DNA from: Methanocorpusculum sp.
GTDB taxonomy: Archaea > Halobacteriota > Methanomicrobia > Methanomicrobiales > Methanocorpusculaceae
Direction: 5' to 3'
NCBI GenBank assembly: GCA_017408885.1
Contig: JAFQTT010000003.1
Span: 124,001 to 188,000, forward strand
Length of the DNA: 64,000 nucleotides
Below the pieces are notes generated by a model, which was given only the letters and a program-made list of their open reading frames with translations, made no database searches and was not told where the DNA came from. Both the position numbers and the translations under genes were made by a program. This document shows positions 28,056 to 35,615 of this stretch, in pieces; positions within the stretch are counted from its first letter, which is position 1; every line of letters begins with the position of its first letter.

Positions 28056-28128
28056 GATTTATTTATGCTTACATTCTAATAGGTCTCCTGTGTTGAAAAA
28101 CCCTCTGGAGAATAGTCCACTCGGGCAA

Positions 28129-28137
28129 CATTATAAC
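28129..28137 (+). promoter_or_regulatory. TATA box of the activase operon
   Basis: CATTATAAC is centred about 25 bases before 28158, seven bases ahead of the ATG at 28165. It lies in the 109-base region between the divergent addB and activase genes. Confidence 0.55.
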
Positions 28138-28164
28138 CCCTCACACCTAATAATATAGACAATA

Positions 28165-31128
28165 ATGACGGACGCGATAAATAATACTTCAAAAGCCGAC
28201 TACCGGATAGGAATCGATATCGGCTCAACTACCGTCAAAGTAATCATCCTTGATGAGAAAGGAGAAATCCTCTTCCGCTCCTATGAGCGTCACTTCTCGA
28301 AGGTCAGAGAAAAGACAGCCGAAGTGTTAGAGAGGGCAAAACCAATCCTTGCCGGAAAAACAATCGTCCTCTTAATCACAGGCTCAGCAGGTCTTGGTGT
28401 CTCCAAATCCGCAGATATCCCATTCATCCAGGAAGTTTTTGCAACAGCCAAAGCGGTTGAAACCTACATCCCCGAGACCGACTCCGTCATCGAGCTTGGA
28501 GGAGAGGACGCAAAAATTATCTTCTTTAAAGGAAGCCTCGAAGAACGCATGAACGGTTCCTGTGCAGGGGGAACTGGAGCTTTCATTGACCAGATGGCAA
28601 CGCTTCTGAACGTAAGCGTTCAGGAGCTCGATGAAATGTCGGCTGATTTCGAAAAGATTTACCCGATTGCATCCCGCTGCGGAGTCTTTGCCAAGACCGA
28701 CATTCAGCCAATCTTAAATCAGGGCGGAAGAAAAGAGGATATCGCGGCCTCCATCTACCAGGCAGTTGTTGACCAGACGATTGCCGGCCTCACACAGGGA
28801 AGAGCGCTTGGAAAAACCATTGTTTTCCTTGGAGGGCCTCTCCACTACTACAAAGGACTGCGTGCACGATTCAAGGAGACCTTAAATCTCGACGACGACC
28901 ATGCAATCTTCCCGGAGAACGGAGACTGCTTCGCAGCTCTTGGAGCAGCACTTTCAACCGATGGATTCGAACCGCAGAAGTACGAAGATGTCTGCTCCAG
29001 AATTAAGGACAGTGTTTCAGATGCTGTCATCACCAACACCATGCCTCCGCTCTTTGAATCGGAAGAAGAATACGCGGAGTTTCTTGCCCGCCACAACGCA
29101 AACGCCCCTCCGGAAACAGACATCAGCAAATACGCAGGAGACGCCTGGCTTGGAATTGATGCAGGCAGTACAACCACAAAGCTTGTTGTAATCGACAAAG
29201 ACGGAGGTATTCTCTATACCTACTACGGTTCAAACCGCGGAAATCCGGTTCAGATTGTCTTCGAAGAGCTGAAGAAAATCTATGCCGCAGCAGGAGACCG
29301 CATTACAATTCGCGGAGCTGCGGTCACCGGATACGGAGAAGAGCTGATTAAAAATGCATTCAACCTTGATGCAGGCTTAGTCGAAACCGTTGCACACTTC
29401 AGAGCTGCACGCCACTTCAACCCGGATGTCGATTTCATCATCGACATTGGCGGACAGGACATGAAATGCTTCAAAATCAGAAACGGTGCAGTTGACAGCA
29501 TCTTCCTAAACGAAGCATGTTCATCCGGATGCGGTTCGTTCATCGAAACTTTTGCAAGAGCATTAGGATACGAAATCGAGGAGTTCTCCAAACTAGGTCT
29601 CTTTGTAAAGCATCCGGTAAATCTCGGCTCGAGATGTACGGTTTTCATGAACTCTTCAGTTAAGCAGGCACAGCGTGACGGAGCATCCGTTGCCGACATC
29701 TCCGCTGGTCTTTCGATTAGTATCGTCAAGAATGCCGTCTACAAAGTCATCCGTGCAGGAAGTGCTGATGACTTAGGCAAAAACATCGTAGTTCAGGGCG
29801 GAACATTCAAAAACGACGCAGTGCTTCGCGCATTCGAGCAGGAGCTCAAACGAAATGTAACACGCCCCACCATTGCCGGAATCTCCGGAGCATACGGTGC
29901 GGCCCTTCATGCAAAGGATTTGCATCTTGCAGAATCCTCGATTCTCACCGAAGCACAGCTTGCCGAATTCGTCCACAAGGCAAAGCCGATTACCTGCAAA
30001 CTCTGTACAAACCACTGCAGTTTAACGGTCAACACCTTCGACAACGGCAGACGCTTCGTCTCCGGAAACAGATGCAGCAGACCTCTGGGTAAGGAAAAGT
30101 CAGCCCTCCCGAATCTTGCCCGCTACAAATATGACAAACTCCTCTCATACAAAGGAGTTGAAGGTGCTCCAAGAGGAAAAATAGGTCTGCCGTTTGGCCT
30201 CAACACCTATGAAAATCTGCCGTTCTGGCACACCTTCTTCACCGAGCTCGGCTTCGAGGTTGTCCTCTCGCCGGAATCCACACGGGCTGTGTACCGCTTA
30301 GGTCAGCACACTATTCCATCAGATACAGTCTGCTATCCGGCAAAACTCATGCACGGACATGTGCTTGAGTTAATGAACGCAGGAGTTGACACCATCTTCT
30401 ACCCATGCATGCCCTACAACTTCGACGAAGGGCTTGGAGATAACAACTTCAACTGTCCGGTTGTTGCATACTATCCGGAACTTCTTGCGGCAAACGTAAA
30501 AGAGCTCAAAAAAGTCCGTTACCTCTATCCATACTTCGGTCTCCACCGCGAAAAGGACTTCATCAAGCGTGCTGCCAAATACTTCAAAGATGAGTTTGGA
30601 ATCCCGAAGAGGGAGACAAAGAAAGCAGCAGAAGCCGCATACGCTGAGTACGAAGCATACAAGAATGAAATCAGAAAGAAAGGGGCTGAGTACATCAACT
30701 ATGCCCGCGAGAACGGCAAAAAGATTCTCGTTATGGCAGGCCGCCCCTACCACATTGACCCAGAAATTGGTCACGGCATTGATGAACTTGCCGTCTCCTA
30801 CGGATTTGTTTTAATCACAGAAGATGCCGTCTCATATCTGATGGACAGAGAACCAAGAAAGGTCTTAAATCAGTGGACCTATCATTCACGTCTCTATGCG
30901 GCAGCACGTTATGTAACGACACAGCCTGACATGCAGCTGATGCAGTTAGTCTCATTCGGATGCGGAACGGATGCGGTGACAACAGACGAAGTCCGCGAGA
31001 TTTTAGAGAGCGGAGATAAAATCTACACGCAGATTAAGATTGATGAAATCAGCAACTTAGGGGCGATTACAATTCGCATCAGGAGTCTGATGGCTGCTGT
31101 TGAAGCACGCGAGAGAGGAGGATTCTAA
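28165..31128 (+). CDS. CoA-dehydratase/benzoyl-CoA reductase-type activase, double ASKHA domain with DUF2229
   Basis: The 987-residue protein contains two ATP-driven activator domains of the BcrA/BadF/HgdC type. Domain one begins GIDIGSTTVKVIILDE with GSCAGGTGAFIDQMA and ASRCGVFAKTD. Domain two, near residue 325, begins GIDAGSTTTKLVV with EACSSGCGSFIETFA and GSRCTVFMNSS. The paired cysteines would hold a [4Fe-4S] cluster between subunits. A Cys-containing linker (CKLCTNHCSL, about 612) and a DUF2229 domain (SDTVCYPAKLMHGH) follow. It may pass low-potential electrons, at ATP cost, to a radical dehydratase or double-cubane reductase. The usual ~1,400-residue protein is split here between this gene and the next. 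Confidence 0.84.
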   Translation: MTDAINNTSKADYRIGIDIGSTTVKVIILDEKGEILFRSYERHFSKVREKTAEVLERAKPILAGKTIVLLITGSAGLGVSKSADIPFIQEVFATAKAVETYIPETDSVIELGGEDAKIIFFKGSLEERMNGSCAGGTGAFIDQMATLLNVSVQELDEMSADFEKIYPIASRCGVFAKTDIQPILNQGGRKEDIAASIYQAVVDQTIAGLTQGRALGKTIVFLGGPLHYYKGLRARFKETLNLDDDHAIFPENGDCFAALGAALSTDGFEPQKYEDVCSRIKDSVSDAVITNTMPPLFESEEEYAEFLARHNANAPPETDISKYAGDAWLGIDAGSTTTKLVVIDKDGGILYTYYGSNRGNPVQIVFEELKKIYAAAGDRITIRGAAVTGYGEELIKNAFNLDAGLVETVAHFRAARHFNPDVDFIIDIGGQDMKCFKIRNGAVDSIFLNEACSSGCGSFIETFARALGYEIEEFSKLGLFVKHPVNLGSRCTVFMNSSVKQAQRDGASVADISAGLSISIVKNAVYKVIRAGSADDLGKNIVVQGGTFKNDAVLRAFEQELKRNVTRPTIAGISGAYGAALHAKDLHLAESSILTEAQLAEFVHKAKPITCKLCTNHCSLTVNTFDNGRRFVSGNRCSRPLGKEKSALPNLARYKYDKLLSYKGVEGAPRGKIGLPFGLNTYENLPFWHTFFTELGFEVVLSPESTRAVYRLGQHTIPSDTVCYPAKLMHGHVLELMNAGVDTIFYPCMPYNFDEGLGDNNFNCPVVAYYPELLAANVKELKKVRYLYPYFGLHREKDFIKRAAKYFKDEFGIPKRETKKAAEAAYAEYEAYKNEIRKKGAEYINYARENGKKILVMAGRPYHIDPEIGHGIDELAVSYGFVLITEDAVSYLMDREPRKVLNQWTYHSRLYAAARYVTTQPDMQLMQLVSFGCGTDAVTTDEVREILESGDKIYTQIKIDEISNLGAITIRIRSLMAAVEARERGGF

Positions 31129-32403
31129 ATGGCAGAACTCGTTTATGATGAGACAGGACGTCTGCTCTTCACCGAAGAGATGGCAAGGGAGTACACACTC
31201 GTCGTGCCGCAGATGCTTCCTGTCACCTTTAGAATGTTAGTCAAGCTCTTAGAGCTCGAAGGAGGGTATCACATTGAAGTCCTCGAGACCAACACTCAGA
31301 AGGTTGTCGAGACAGGACTCAAATATGTCCACAACGATATGTGCTATCCGGCAATTCTCTCCATCGGTCAATTAATCGAGGCAGCGGAAAGCGGAAGATA
31401 CGACACGCACAAGCTGGCTTTGATGATTACACAGACCGGCGGCGGATGCAGAGCGTCAAACTACATCCACCTTCTCAGAAAAGCGCTCAAAAAAGCAGGT
31501 CTCGACTACATTCCGGTTATCTCGATTAACTTAAGCGGTATGGAGAAGAATCCGGGATTCAAGCTCTCCTTAAAGCTCGGCATTCGCTGTGTGTTTGCGA
31601 TGATGTATGGAGATTTACTCGTACATATCGGAAACCAGTGCAGACCGTACGAGGTTGAAAAGGGAGCAACTGATGCTTTAATCGAAGCCTGGACGGATAA
31701 GCTGGTCGATCTCTTTACTGAGAATAAAGGTCTTGGATTTGGTGCGATGCGCCGCTACATGAGAGAAATCGTTGCCGATTTCTCAAAGATTGAGCGCACA
31801 AACGAGAAGAAGCCGAGAGTTGGTATCGTTGGTGAGATTTATGTGAAGTATGCGCCTCTTGGAAACAATAATTTAGAGGAGTTCCTGTTAAAAGAAGACG
31901 CAGAGCCGGTTGTCCCGGGAGTTACAGACTTTATCATTTTCAAGGTAAACAACCGTTATGTGGATGTAGGTCTCTACGGAGGAAGCCCTCTGAAGAAGGC
32001 AGCAATGTGGATTTTCCAGAACTTCGTTATCAAGTGTCAGAATATTATGATTGAGGCAATCGAAGAAGATGGAACTTTCAGACCGATGTCGCACTTCTCA
32101 GAGCTTCAGGAGCTTGTTAAAGGATATCTTGGATACGGAAACAAGATGGGAGAAGGCTGGCTCTTAACAGCCGAGATGCTTGAGTTGATTCACTCTGGAA
32201 CGAATAATATTGTGTGCACGCAGCCGTTTGGATGTCTTCCAAATCATGTCGCAGGAAAGGGCATGATGAGAAAGTTAAAGGATGATTATCCGGATTCAAA
32301 TATCGTGGCTGTGGATTATGATCCGGGAGCAACGAAGATTAATCAGGAAAACAGAATCAAGCTGATGCTTGCTAATGCCTTGAGGCATGAGCAAAGCGAG
32401 TGA
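31129..32403 (+). CDS. 2-hydroxyacyl-CoA dehydratase activase-related protein (C-terminal half of the split activase)
   Basis: A 424-residue protein starting directly after the previous stop (TAA then ATG). It resembles the C-terminal HgdB/HgdC-related part of long CoA-substrate-specific activases: GLKYVHNDMCYPAILSIGQL, QTGGGCRASNYIHLLRKAL, GNQCRPYEVEKG, PRVGIVGEIYVKYAPLGNNN and TQPFGCLPNHVAGKGM. Several conserved Cys could hold a cluster. No acyl-CoA dehydratase or CoA transferase gene is nearby, so the substrate is unknown. A 7-base inverted repeat (CCTTGAG, CTCAAGG) straddles its stop codon. Confidence 0.8.
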   Translation: MAELVYDETGRLLFTEEMAREYTLVVPQMLPVTFRMLVKLLELEGGYHIEVLETNTQKVVETGLKYVHNDMCYPAILSIGQLIEAAESGRYDTHKLALMITQTGGGCRASNYIHLLRKALKKAGLDYIPVISINLSGMEKNPGFKLSLKLGIRCVFAMMYGDLLVHIGNQCRPYEVEKGATDALIEAWTDKLVDLFTENKGLGFGAMRRYMREIVADFSKIERTNEKKPRVGIVGEIYVKYAPLGNNNLEEFLLKEDAEPVVPGVTDFIIFKVNNRYVDVGLYGGSPLKKAAMWIFQNFVIKCQNIMIEAIEEDGTFRPMSHFSELQELVKGYLGYGNKMGEGWLLTAEMLELIHSGTNNIVCTQPFGCLPNHVAGKGMMRKLKDDYPDSNIVAVDYDPGATKINQENRIKLMLANALRHEQSE

Positions 32404-32433
32404 CTCAAGGTGGGGAGCAAGCTGAAGGCTTGC
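32378..32433. other. Hairpins across and just after the activase stop codon
   Basis: CCTTGAG (32378-32384) pairs with CTCAAGG (32404-32410) across the stop codon. Next comes GCAAGC-TGAAG-GCTTGC (32417-32433). This GC-rich tail differs from the AT-rich sequence that follows. It could be an mRNA-stabilising or translation-related structure, or the decayed end of a longer gene. Confidence 0.4.
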
Positions 32434-32489
32434 GACGCCTTCGCGGAAGAAGGAATAATTCCTATTTTACATTTTTTATTATTTGGAAT

Positions 32490-32535
32490 GAACCGCTAAT
32501 CCACGCGATTGGCGTAGATTAGCGGTTCTTTTTTT
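32490..32535 (+). terminator. Strong hairpin plus T7 terminator
   Basis: A 12-base perfect stem (GAACCGCTAATC, 32490-32501, with its complement at 32517-32528) continues after one mismatch into a further ACGC/GCGT stem around the loop GATTG. Seven T follow directly. It ends the activase operon. Its length and bacterial form are unusual for an archaeon. Confidence 0.75.
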
Positions 32536-32609
32536 ATGACACCCAATACAAGACCATAAACGAACCAATTTCAAAAAACAACCACAATCCAACCGCAAAT
32601 TCAAACACC

Positions 32610-32843
32610 ATTCCATATTACATATTCCATACATCATTTTTGAAAAAAAAAGGTATGAGAGGTATTTCGAGCGCTGTTCTCTTCCGCTTCGCATGAAGAG
32701 TACGCGATGCGCAATTCTCTTGTGTTATCTATTTGTCATTAAAGTAATATAAACAAAAACAACAGCTTAGAAAAAAGAAAATGGGGTTTTTACCCCTCCA
32801 TACCTTTTTTGAAAATTAATGTATGGAATATGTAATATGGAAT
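32610..32843. repeat. Element of 234 bases bounded by a perfect 25-base inverted repeat
   Basis: The arm at 32610-32634 (begins ATTCCATATTAC) is the exact reverse complement of 32819-32843. Similarity continues inwards imperfectly (TTTTTGAAAA...GGTATGAGAGG against AATTTTCAAAA...GGTATGGAGGGG), so the ends are about 45-50 bases long. No target-site duplication is evident. It looks like a MITE-type element or a long hairpin around the small RNA gene. Confidence 0.65.
32643..32724 (-). ncRNA. Probable small RNA, copy A
   Basis: On the minus strand a TATA box TTTATATTA (32745-32753) lies about 25 bases before a predicted start near 32724. The transcript would begin near ACACAAGAGA, form a hairpin (CTCTTC/GAAGAG arms, + strand positions 32679-32684 and 32695-32700), and end in nine U residues (A-run at 32643-32651). 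A homologous copy lies inverted at 34666-34741. Conservation covers promoter, hairpin and T-run, while the loop varies. There is no open reading frame. Confidence 0.5.
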
Positions 32844-32902
32844 AGAGCTTAGATTAAAGACAGCAGAGCGTCCATTCTGTAAAACAGAGCAAAGATATCA
32901 GC

Positions 32903-33652
32903 CTAATTTTCTTCAAAAATCAGATTGTGTAACACATCCTCTGCTTCTTTTGTGATGCAGTAGTACACACCACCCTCCTCTTCACGCGAGACGGCGAGCC
33001 CACAAACAACGAACTGTTCGAGATACCATCTGGCGGTGGTTTCGCTGATGTGAAGAACTCCTGCAAGCTCTTTTCGGGTAATCTCTTTTTGCTCGAAGAG
33101 CATCCGCAATGCCGCACCGGATTTCTTCCGCGAAAGGAAGCGAAGGACAGCCGCATGTTCTGCAGACGCCGGAGCGGCAGAGGTCAGGAAGTACTGTGCA
33201 ACCCCATTTGCCCTAACTACTTTGAGGAATCCTTTCTTTTCGAGATTTTTCAGATGATAAGTTACTGATCCGCGGGAAGCGGAGACCGCTTCGACAATCT
33301 GTTTCTGACTGCTTCCGTTGTGTTCATGGAGGAAGGAAATGATTTTTTCAGGGATGGGTGAAGGCTTTCTCCTTTTAGGAGATGTGAAACCAAAGAAACC
33401 TGCGACAATTGTGATAACCGATATGATGAGAAGAACAAAACCATGAATAATTGTCCCATCAACCAAGTCAGCAATAAACAGAAGAATTGGTGTAAGAATA
33501 GGACGGAGAAATTTAGGGATATACTTTGTTTCATCAGAGAAAATATTATCCTCATCGTCAGGAGAAGTTACCACATCAGCCGCAGAACATCCAGCTATTC
33601 CAAGAAATCCAAAAGTGACGAAGATAAGAAAAATTAGCACCCATGACTTCAT
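32903..33652 (-). CDS. Membrane-tethered winged-helix transcription regulator
   Basis: The 249-residue protein starts with a signal/anchor segment ending in a lipobox-like GIAGCSA. A short acidic outside segment and one membrane helix (about 67-88) follow, then two tandem winged-helix domains: about 98-155 (SQKQIVEAVSASRGSVTYHLKNLEKKG) and about 170-245 (TRKELAGVLHISETTARWYLEQF). This layout suggests a one-component sensor with its outer part at the cell surface and DNA-binding domains inside. Signal unknown. The long inverted repeat at 33715-33782 lies 63-130 bases upstream of its start and is the likely self-operator. Confidence 0.82.
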   Translation of the reverse strand: MKSWVLIFLIFVTFGFLGIAGCSAADVVTSPDDEDNIFSDETKYIPKFLRPILTPILLFIADLVDGTIIHGFVLLIISVITIVAGFFGFTSPKRRKPSPIPEKIISFLHEHNGSSQKQIVEAVSASRGSVTYHLKNLEKKGFLKVVRANGVAQYFLTSAAPASAEHAAVLRFLSRKKSGAALRMLFEQKEITRKELAGVLHISETTARWYLEQFVVCGLAVSREEEGGVYYCITKEAEDVLHNLIFEEN

Positions 33653-33714
33653 AGAACAACTCCTCCAAAGCAGATGAGAAATATGCTAAATATTCTACTT
33701 TGTATCTCAGCATT

Positions 33715-33782
33715 TATGAATCTATTGAACATAGACTGACAAAACACAGTATATCTGTTAATCTATGCTCAATAGATTCATA
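33715..33782. promoter_or_regulatory. Long inverted-repeat operator upstream of the membrane-tethered regulator
   Basis: TATGAATCTATTGA-A-CATAGA (33715-33735) and its complement at 33762-33782 match at 20 of 21 positions, with a 26-base AT-rich spacer. Long arms and regulator adjacency suggest two binding sites of a dimer, probably for the winged-helix protein's own gene. Confidence 0.6.
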
Positions 33783-33806
33783 ATTTCTCAAAATTCATAG
33801 CGTTAT

Positions 33807-33929
33807 GTGCTGAGGCGTACAGCACAGAGAAGAATCTTCTCAATTTCAGCATCATGGATTATGCCAATCCGTTAATGCGATTTCCGTGTTGTAACAGAGA
33901 GATGACGGCGAATATCATTCGTGCGTCAT
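33807..33929. other. Cluster of three hairpins between the divergent regulator and membrane-protein genes
   Basis: GTGCTG-AGGCGTA-CAGCAC (33807-33825) is followed by GAGAAG-AAT-CTTCTC (33828-33842). A third hairpin has ATGACG and CGAAT arms (33902-33913) pairing with 33917-33929 around the loop ATC. This could be a structured leader RNA of the downstream gene. The strand is unproven, though the third hairpin sits 11 bases ahead of a small reading frame on the plus strand. Confidence 0.4.
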
Positions 33930-33939
33930 GGAGGTTAAA

Positions 33940-34005
33940 ATGAAGATATGTAAGACACTCCCCCCTATTTTTTGTGTAGGTAGACTATCTGAAATGAAAG
34001 AGTGA
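33940..34005 (+). CDS. Possible 21-residue leader peptide
   Basis: The frame MKICKTLPPIFCVGRLSEMK plus one Glu has a good GGAGGT ribosome site six bases upstream and ends six bases before the ATG of the membrane-protein gene. Its stop region supplies GAGTGAG, the ribosome site of the next gene. It may couple or regulate translation of that gene. Too short to judge from composition. Confidence 0.3.
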   Translation: MKICKTLPPIFCVGRLSEMKE

Positions 34006-34011
34006 GAAACT

Positions 34012-34452
34012 ATGAAAACCAAAGAACATAACAGAAAAATACCTGTCTGGACAACGATATGGATTCCTGTCTTTATTACTCTGGGGATTCTTATTCTCTT
34101 ATCATTCTACGGGAAGATAGTAACAAGCGGAGAAAATGCTGATATTGTCATCTACCTTATCGGAATTCTCTTAGGTATCCTTACCTTTACCGCAGTATTC
34201 CGCGGAGTTCGAGCAGGCAGAACACTGGAATGTTCCAAACTTTCGTACACAAAATCAGAACAGTATTTCCAATGGATATTCATTGGAATCATTGTTCTTT
34301 CCGGAATACTAATTGGTTTGCTAGTTCTGCAGGGATGGGGCACCAATTTCTCACTGGAATCCATCGGCGGTGTCGGAGTATTCATCGGTGGTTTGTTTCT
34401 TATCAGTACCGCAGAATACAAAGAAGCAGTGCGGATTTCCAGAAGAGAATAA
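34012..34452 (+). CDS. Small membrane protein of unknown function
   Basis: The 146-residue protein has four hydrophobic segments at about 12-31, 43-64, 88-107 and 118-132, with short basic ends (MKTKEHNRK, VRISRRE). No motif or family recognised. It is divergent from the membrane-tethered regulator and shares its operator-bearing region, so it may be that regulator's target. Confidence 0.6.
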   Translation: MKTKEHNRKIPVWTTIWIPVFITLGILILLSFYGKIVTSGENADIVIYLIGILLGILTFTAVFRGVRAGRTLECSKLSYTKSEQYFQWIFIGIIVLSGILIGLLVLQGWGTNFSLESIGGVGVFIGGLFLISTAEYKEAVRISRRE

Positions 34453-34665
34453 TTCTGGAAAACAAACAGTACAAATTGTGAGAGTGTATGTGAGTTTATG
34501 CTCAATAATATTATATACTCTCACACTAATGAAAATATATGGCAGTCACAATGAGCATGAGGGTGAAAGGACTGCTCGAAGGTCTCATCATCGGAGCCTC
34601 CATTTTTCATTTTTCTTCCCTAAGCTGTTGAGTTTATTTATATTATTTTAAAAACAAACAGATAA

Positions 34666-34741
34666 CACAAGAGAGTTACGCACCGCGTTCTCTTCTTTGG
34701 AAAAAGAAGAGAGCAGCGCTTGATACATCGCATACTTTTTT
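34666..34741 (+). ncRNA. Probable small RNA, copy B
   Basis: The element is homologous to copy A, on the opposite strand 2 kb away. The TATA box TTTATATTA (34637-34645) is about 25 bases before the predicted start, and the transcript begins near ACACAAGAGAG. A perfect 9-base stem (34690-34698 with 34703-34711) is capped by a GGAA tetraloop of GNRA type. Six U residues end it (34736-34741). Similarity to copy A spans about 130 bases, including AAGCTGTTG upstream of the TATA box. Confidence 0.5.
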
Positions 34742-34753
34742 CTGGATAAAAGG

Positions 34754-34774
34754 TGTGCACTGTGCACTGTGCAC
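34754..34774. repeat. Three tandem copies of GTGCACT
   Basis: Seven-base units containing the palindrome GTGCAC are repeated three times directly after small RNA copy B. A slippage-prone microsatellite or protein-binding cluster. Confidence 0.7.
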
Positions 34775-34938
34775 TCATGTCCGATTGGGACAGAATCCAT
34801 TGCCAGATTGTCTTTTGGAAAACAAATAGAGTGTATTTTAAAATCTAAGCTCTACGTATGGATTTAAAAACCGATGATTTCTAAGATTACCAAAAAGAAA
34901 AATGACGGTCAAAAATACATAAGATATTCTATCAATAT

Positions 34939-35289
34939 TTACCCGCAGACCTTTTCCATCAAAGCATCAATCTGAGGTTTAAGCTCCGGAATATCATTGG
35001 ATATAAGAATCCACACACGCATAGGGTCGATTGAAAAATAGCCGTGAATATATCTATTTCTGGTGTCCTGCATTTTTCTCCATGGAATTTCTGAATGTTC
35101 TGTGCAGAATGCTTCCGGAAGATAGCTTACCGCTTCACCGATTATCATAATTGAGTTTCGCATGCTTCCCTGAATGAGACGGCTCTGCATAAACTCTTCT
35201 TTGGTTATCCCTGATACAGTCTCAATGATGAAACTGCATTCATCCTGAATATGGTGCAGATAAACACACGGGTCTTTTGGTGCTTTCAT
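34939..35289 (-). CDS. HEPT-domain toxin (DUF86), copy 1
   Basis: The 116-residue helical protein, starting at MKAPKDPC (ATG at 35289, overlapping the antitoxin stop by four bases), carries the HEPT ribonuclease motif in TRNRYIHGYF (R-x4-H-x-Y). In MNT/HEPT systems the HEPT protein is the toxin, and the nucleotidyltransferase neutralises it, in studied cases by adenylylating the Tyr of this motif. A paralogous pair lies at 47,648-48,297. Confidence 0.85.
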   Translation of the reverse strand: MKAPKDPCVYLHHIQDECSFIIETVSGITKEEFMQSRLIQGSMRNSIMIIGEAVSYLPEAFCTEHSEIPWRKMQDTRNRYIHGYFSIDPMRVWILISNDIPELKPQIDALMEKVCG

Positions 35290-35615
35290 GCCAACGCCTC
35301 CTGCGGATAACAAATTGCATCCTTTCTGATATACGGCTCAATATACGGGTCGATGTAATCAATCGACACAAGCTCAACATGCCTCCCGAAAAGAGTTTCC
35401 AGATAGTCAGCAAATGCAAGAAACATATCTGTGGTGATGGATTCATCATCAGCAAATCGATAAAGAACATCCACATCACTTTCCGGAGTATCTTCCCCGC
35501 GTGATACAGAACCGAATATGCCTATGGTTTCAATTCCGAAACGCATGCGTATCTCTGAGAGATTCTCCTCCAAACAACGCAGTGTTTCTTCCCTTATACT
35601 GAGATATTCCGTCAT
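35286..35615 (-). CDS. MNT-domain nucleotidyltransferase antitoxin, copy 1
   Basis: The 109-residue minimal nucleotidyltransferase has the motif IFGSVSRGEDTPESDVDVLY (GSxxRG with two catalytic Asp). It likely adenylylates its HEPT partner. N-terminal MTEYLSIREETLRCLEE aligns with the second copy's MSEYVSIKNEVVKKLEE, which supports the start. A TATA-like TTTTATCAC (minus strand, 35641-35649) precedes it. Confidence 0.87.
   Translation of the reverse strand: MTEYLSIREETLRCLEENLSEIRMRFGIETIGIFGSVSRGEDTPESDVDVLYRFADDESITTDMFLAFADYLETLFGRHVELVSIDYIDPYIEPYIRKDAICYPQEALA

Larger units (their letters stand above)
32404..32902. other. Intergenic region of 499 bases with terminator, inverted repeat and small-RNA-like element
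   Basis: No protein gene is supported. It holds the hairpins at 32417-32433, the terminator at 32490-32535, a perfect 25-base inverted repeat (32610-32634 and 32819-32843), and, between its arms, a probable small RNA gene on the minus strand. A small hairpin GGGGTTTTTACCCC lies near 32783. Confidence 0.6.
33653..34011. other. Intergenic region of 359 bases between regulator and membrane-protein genes
   Basis: It contains the operator (33715-33782), three hairpins (33807-33929) and a possible 21-residue leader peptide (33940-34005). No larger gene is supported. Confidence 0.55.
34453..34938. other. Intergenic region of 486 bases with second small-RNA-like element
   Basis: It holds a possible 26-residue frame at 34551-34631 behind a TATA-like TTATATAC (about 34510-34517), judged weak, then small RNA copy B, then a GTGCACT triplet repeat at 34754-34774, then AT-rich sequence. 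No larger gene is supported. Confidence 0.5.

Noticed and set aside
34551-34631. 26-residue frame upstream of small RNA copy B
   Set aside because: A TATA-like box precedes it, but no ribosome site or conservation with copy A's flank supports it.
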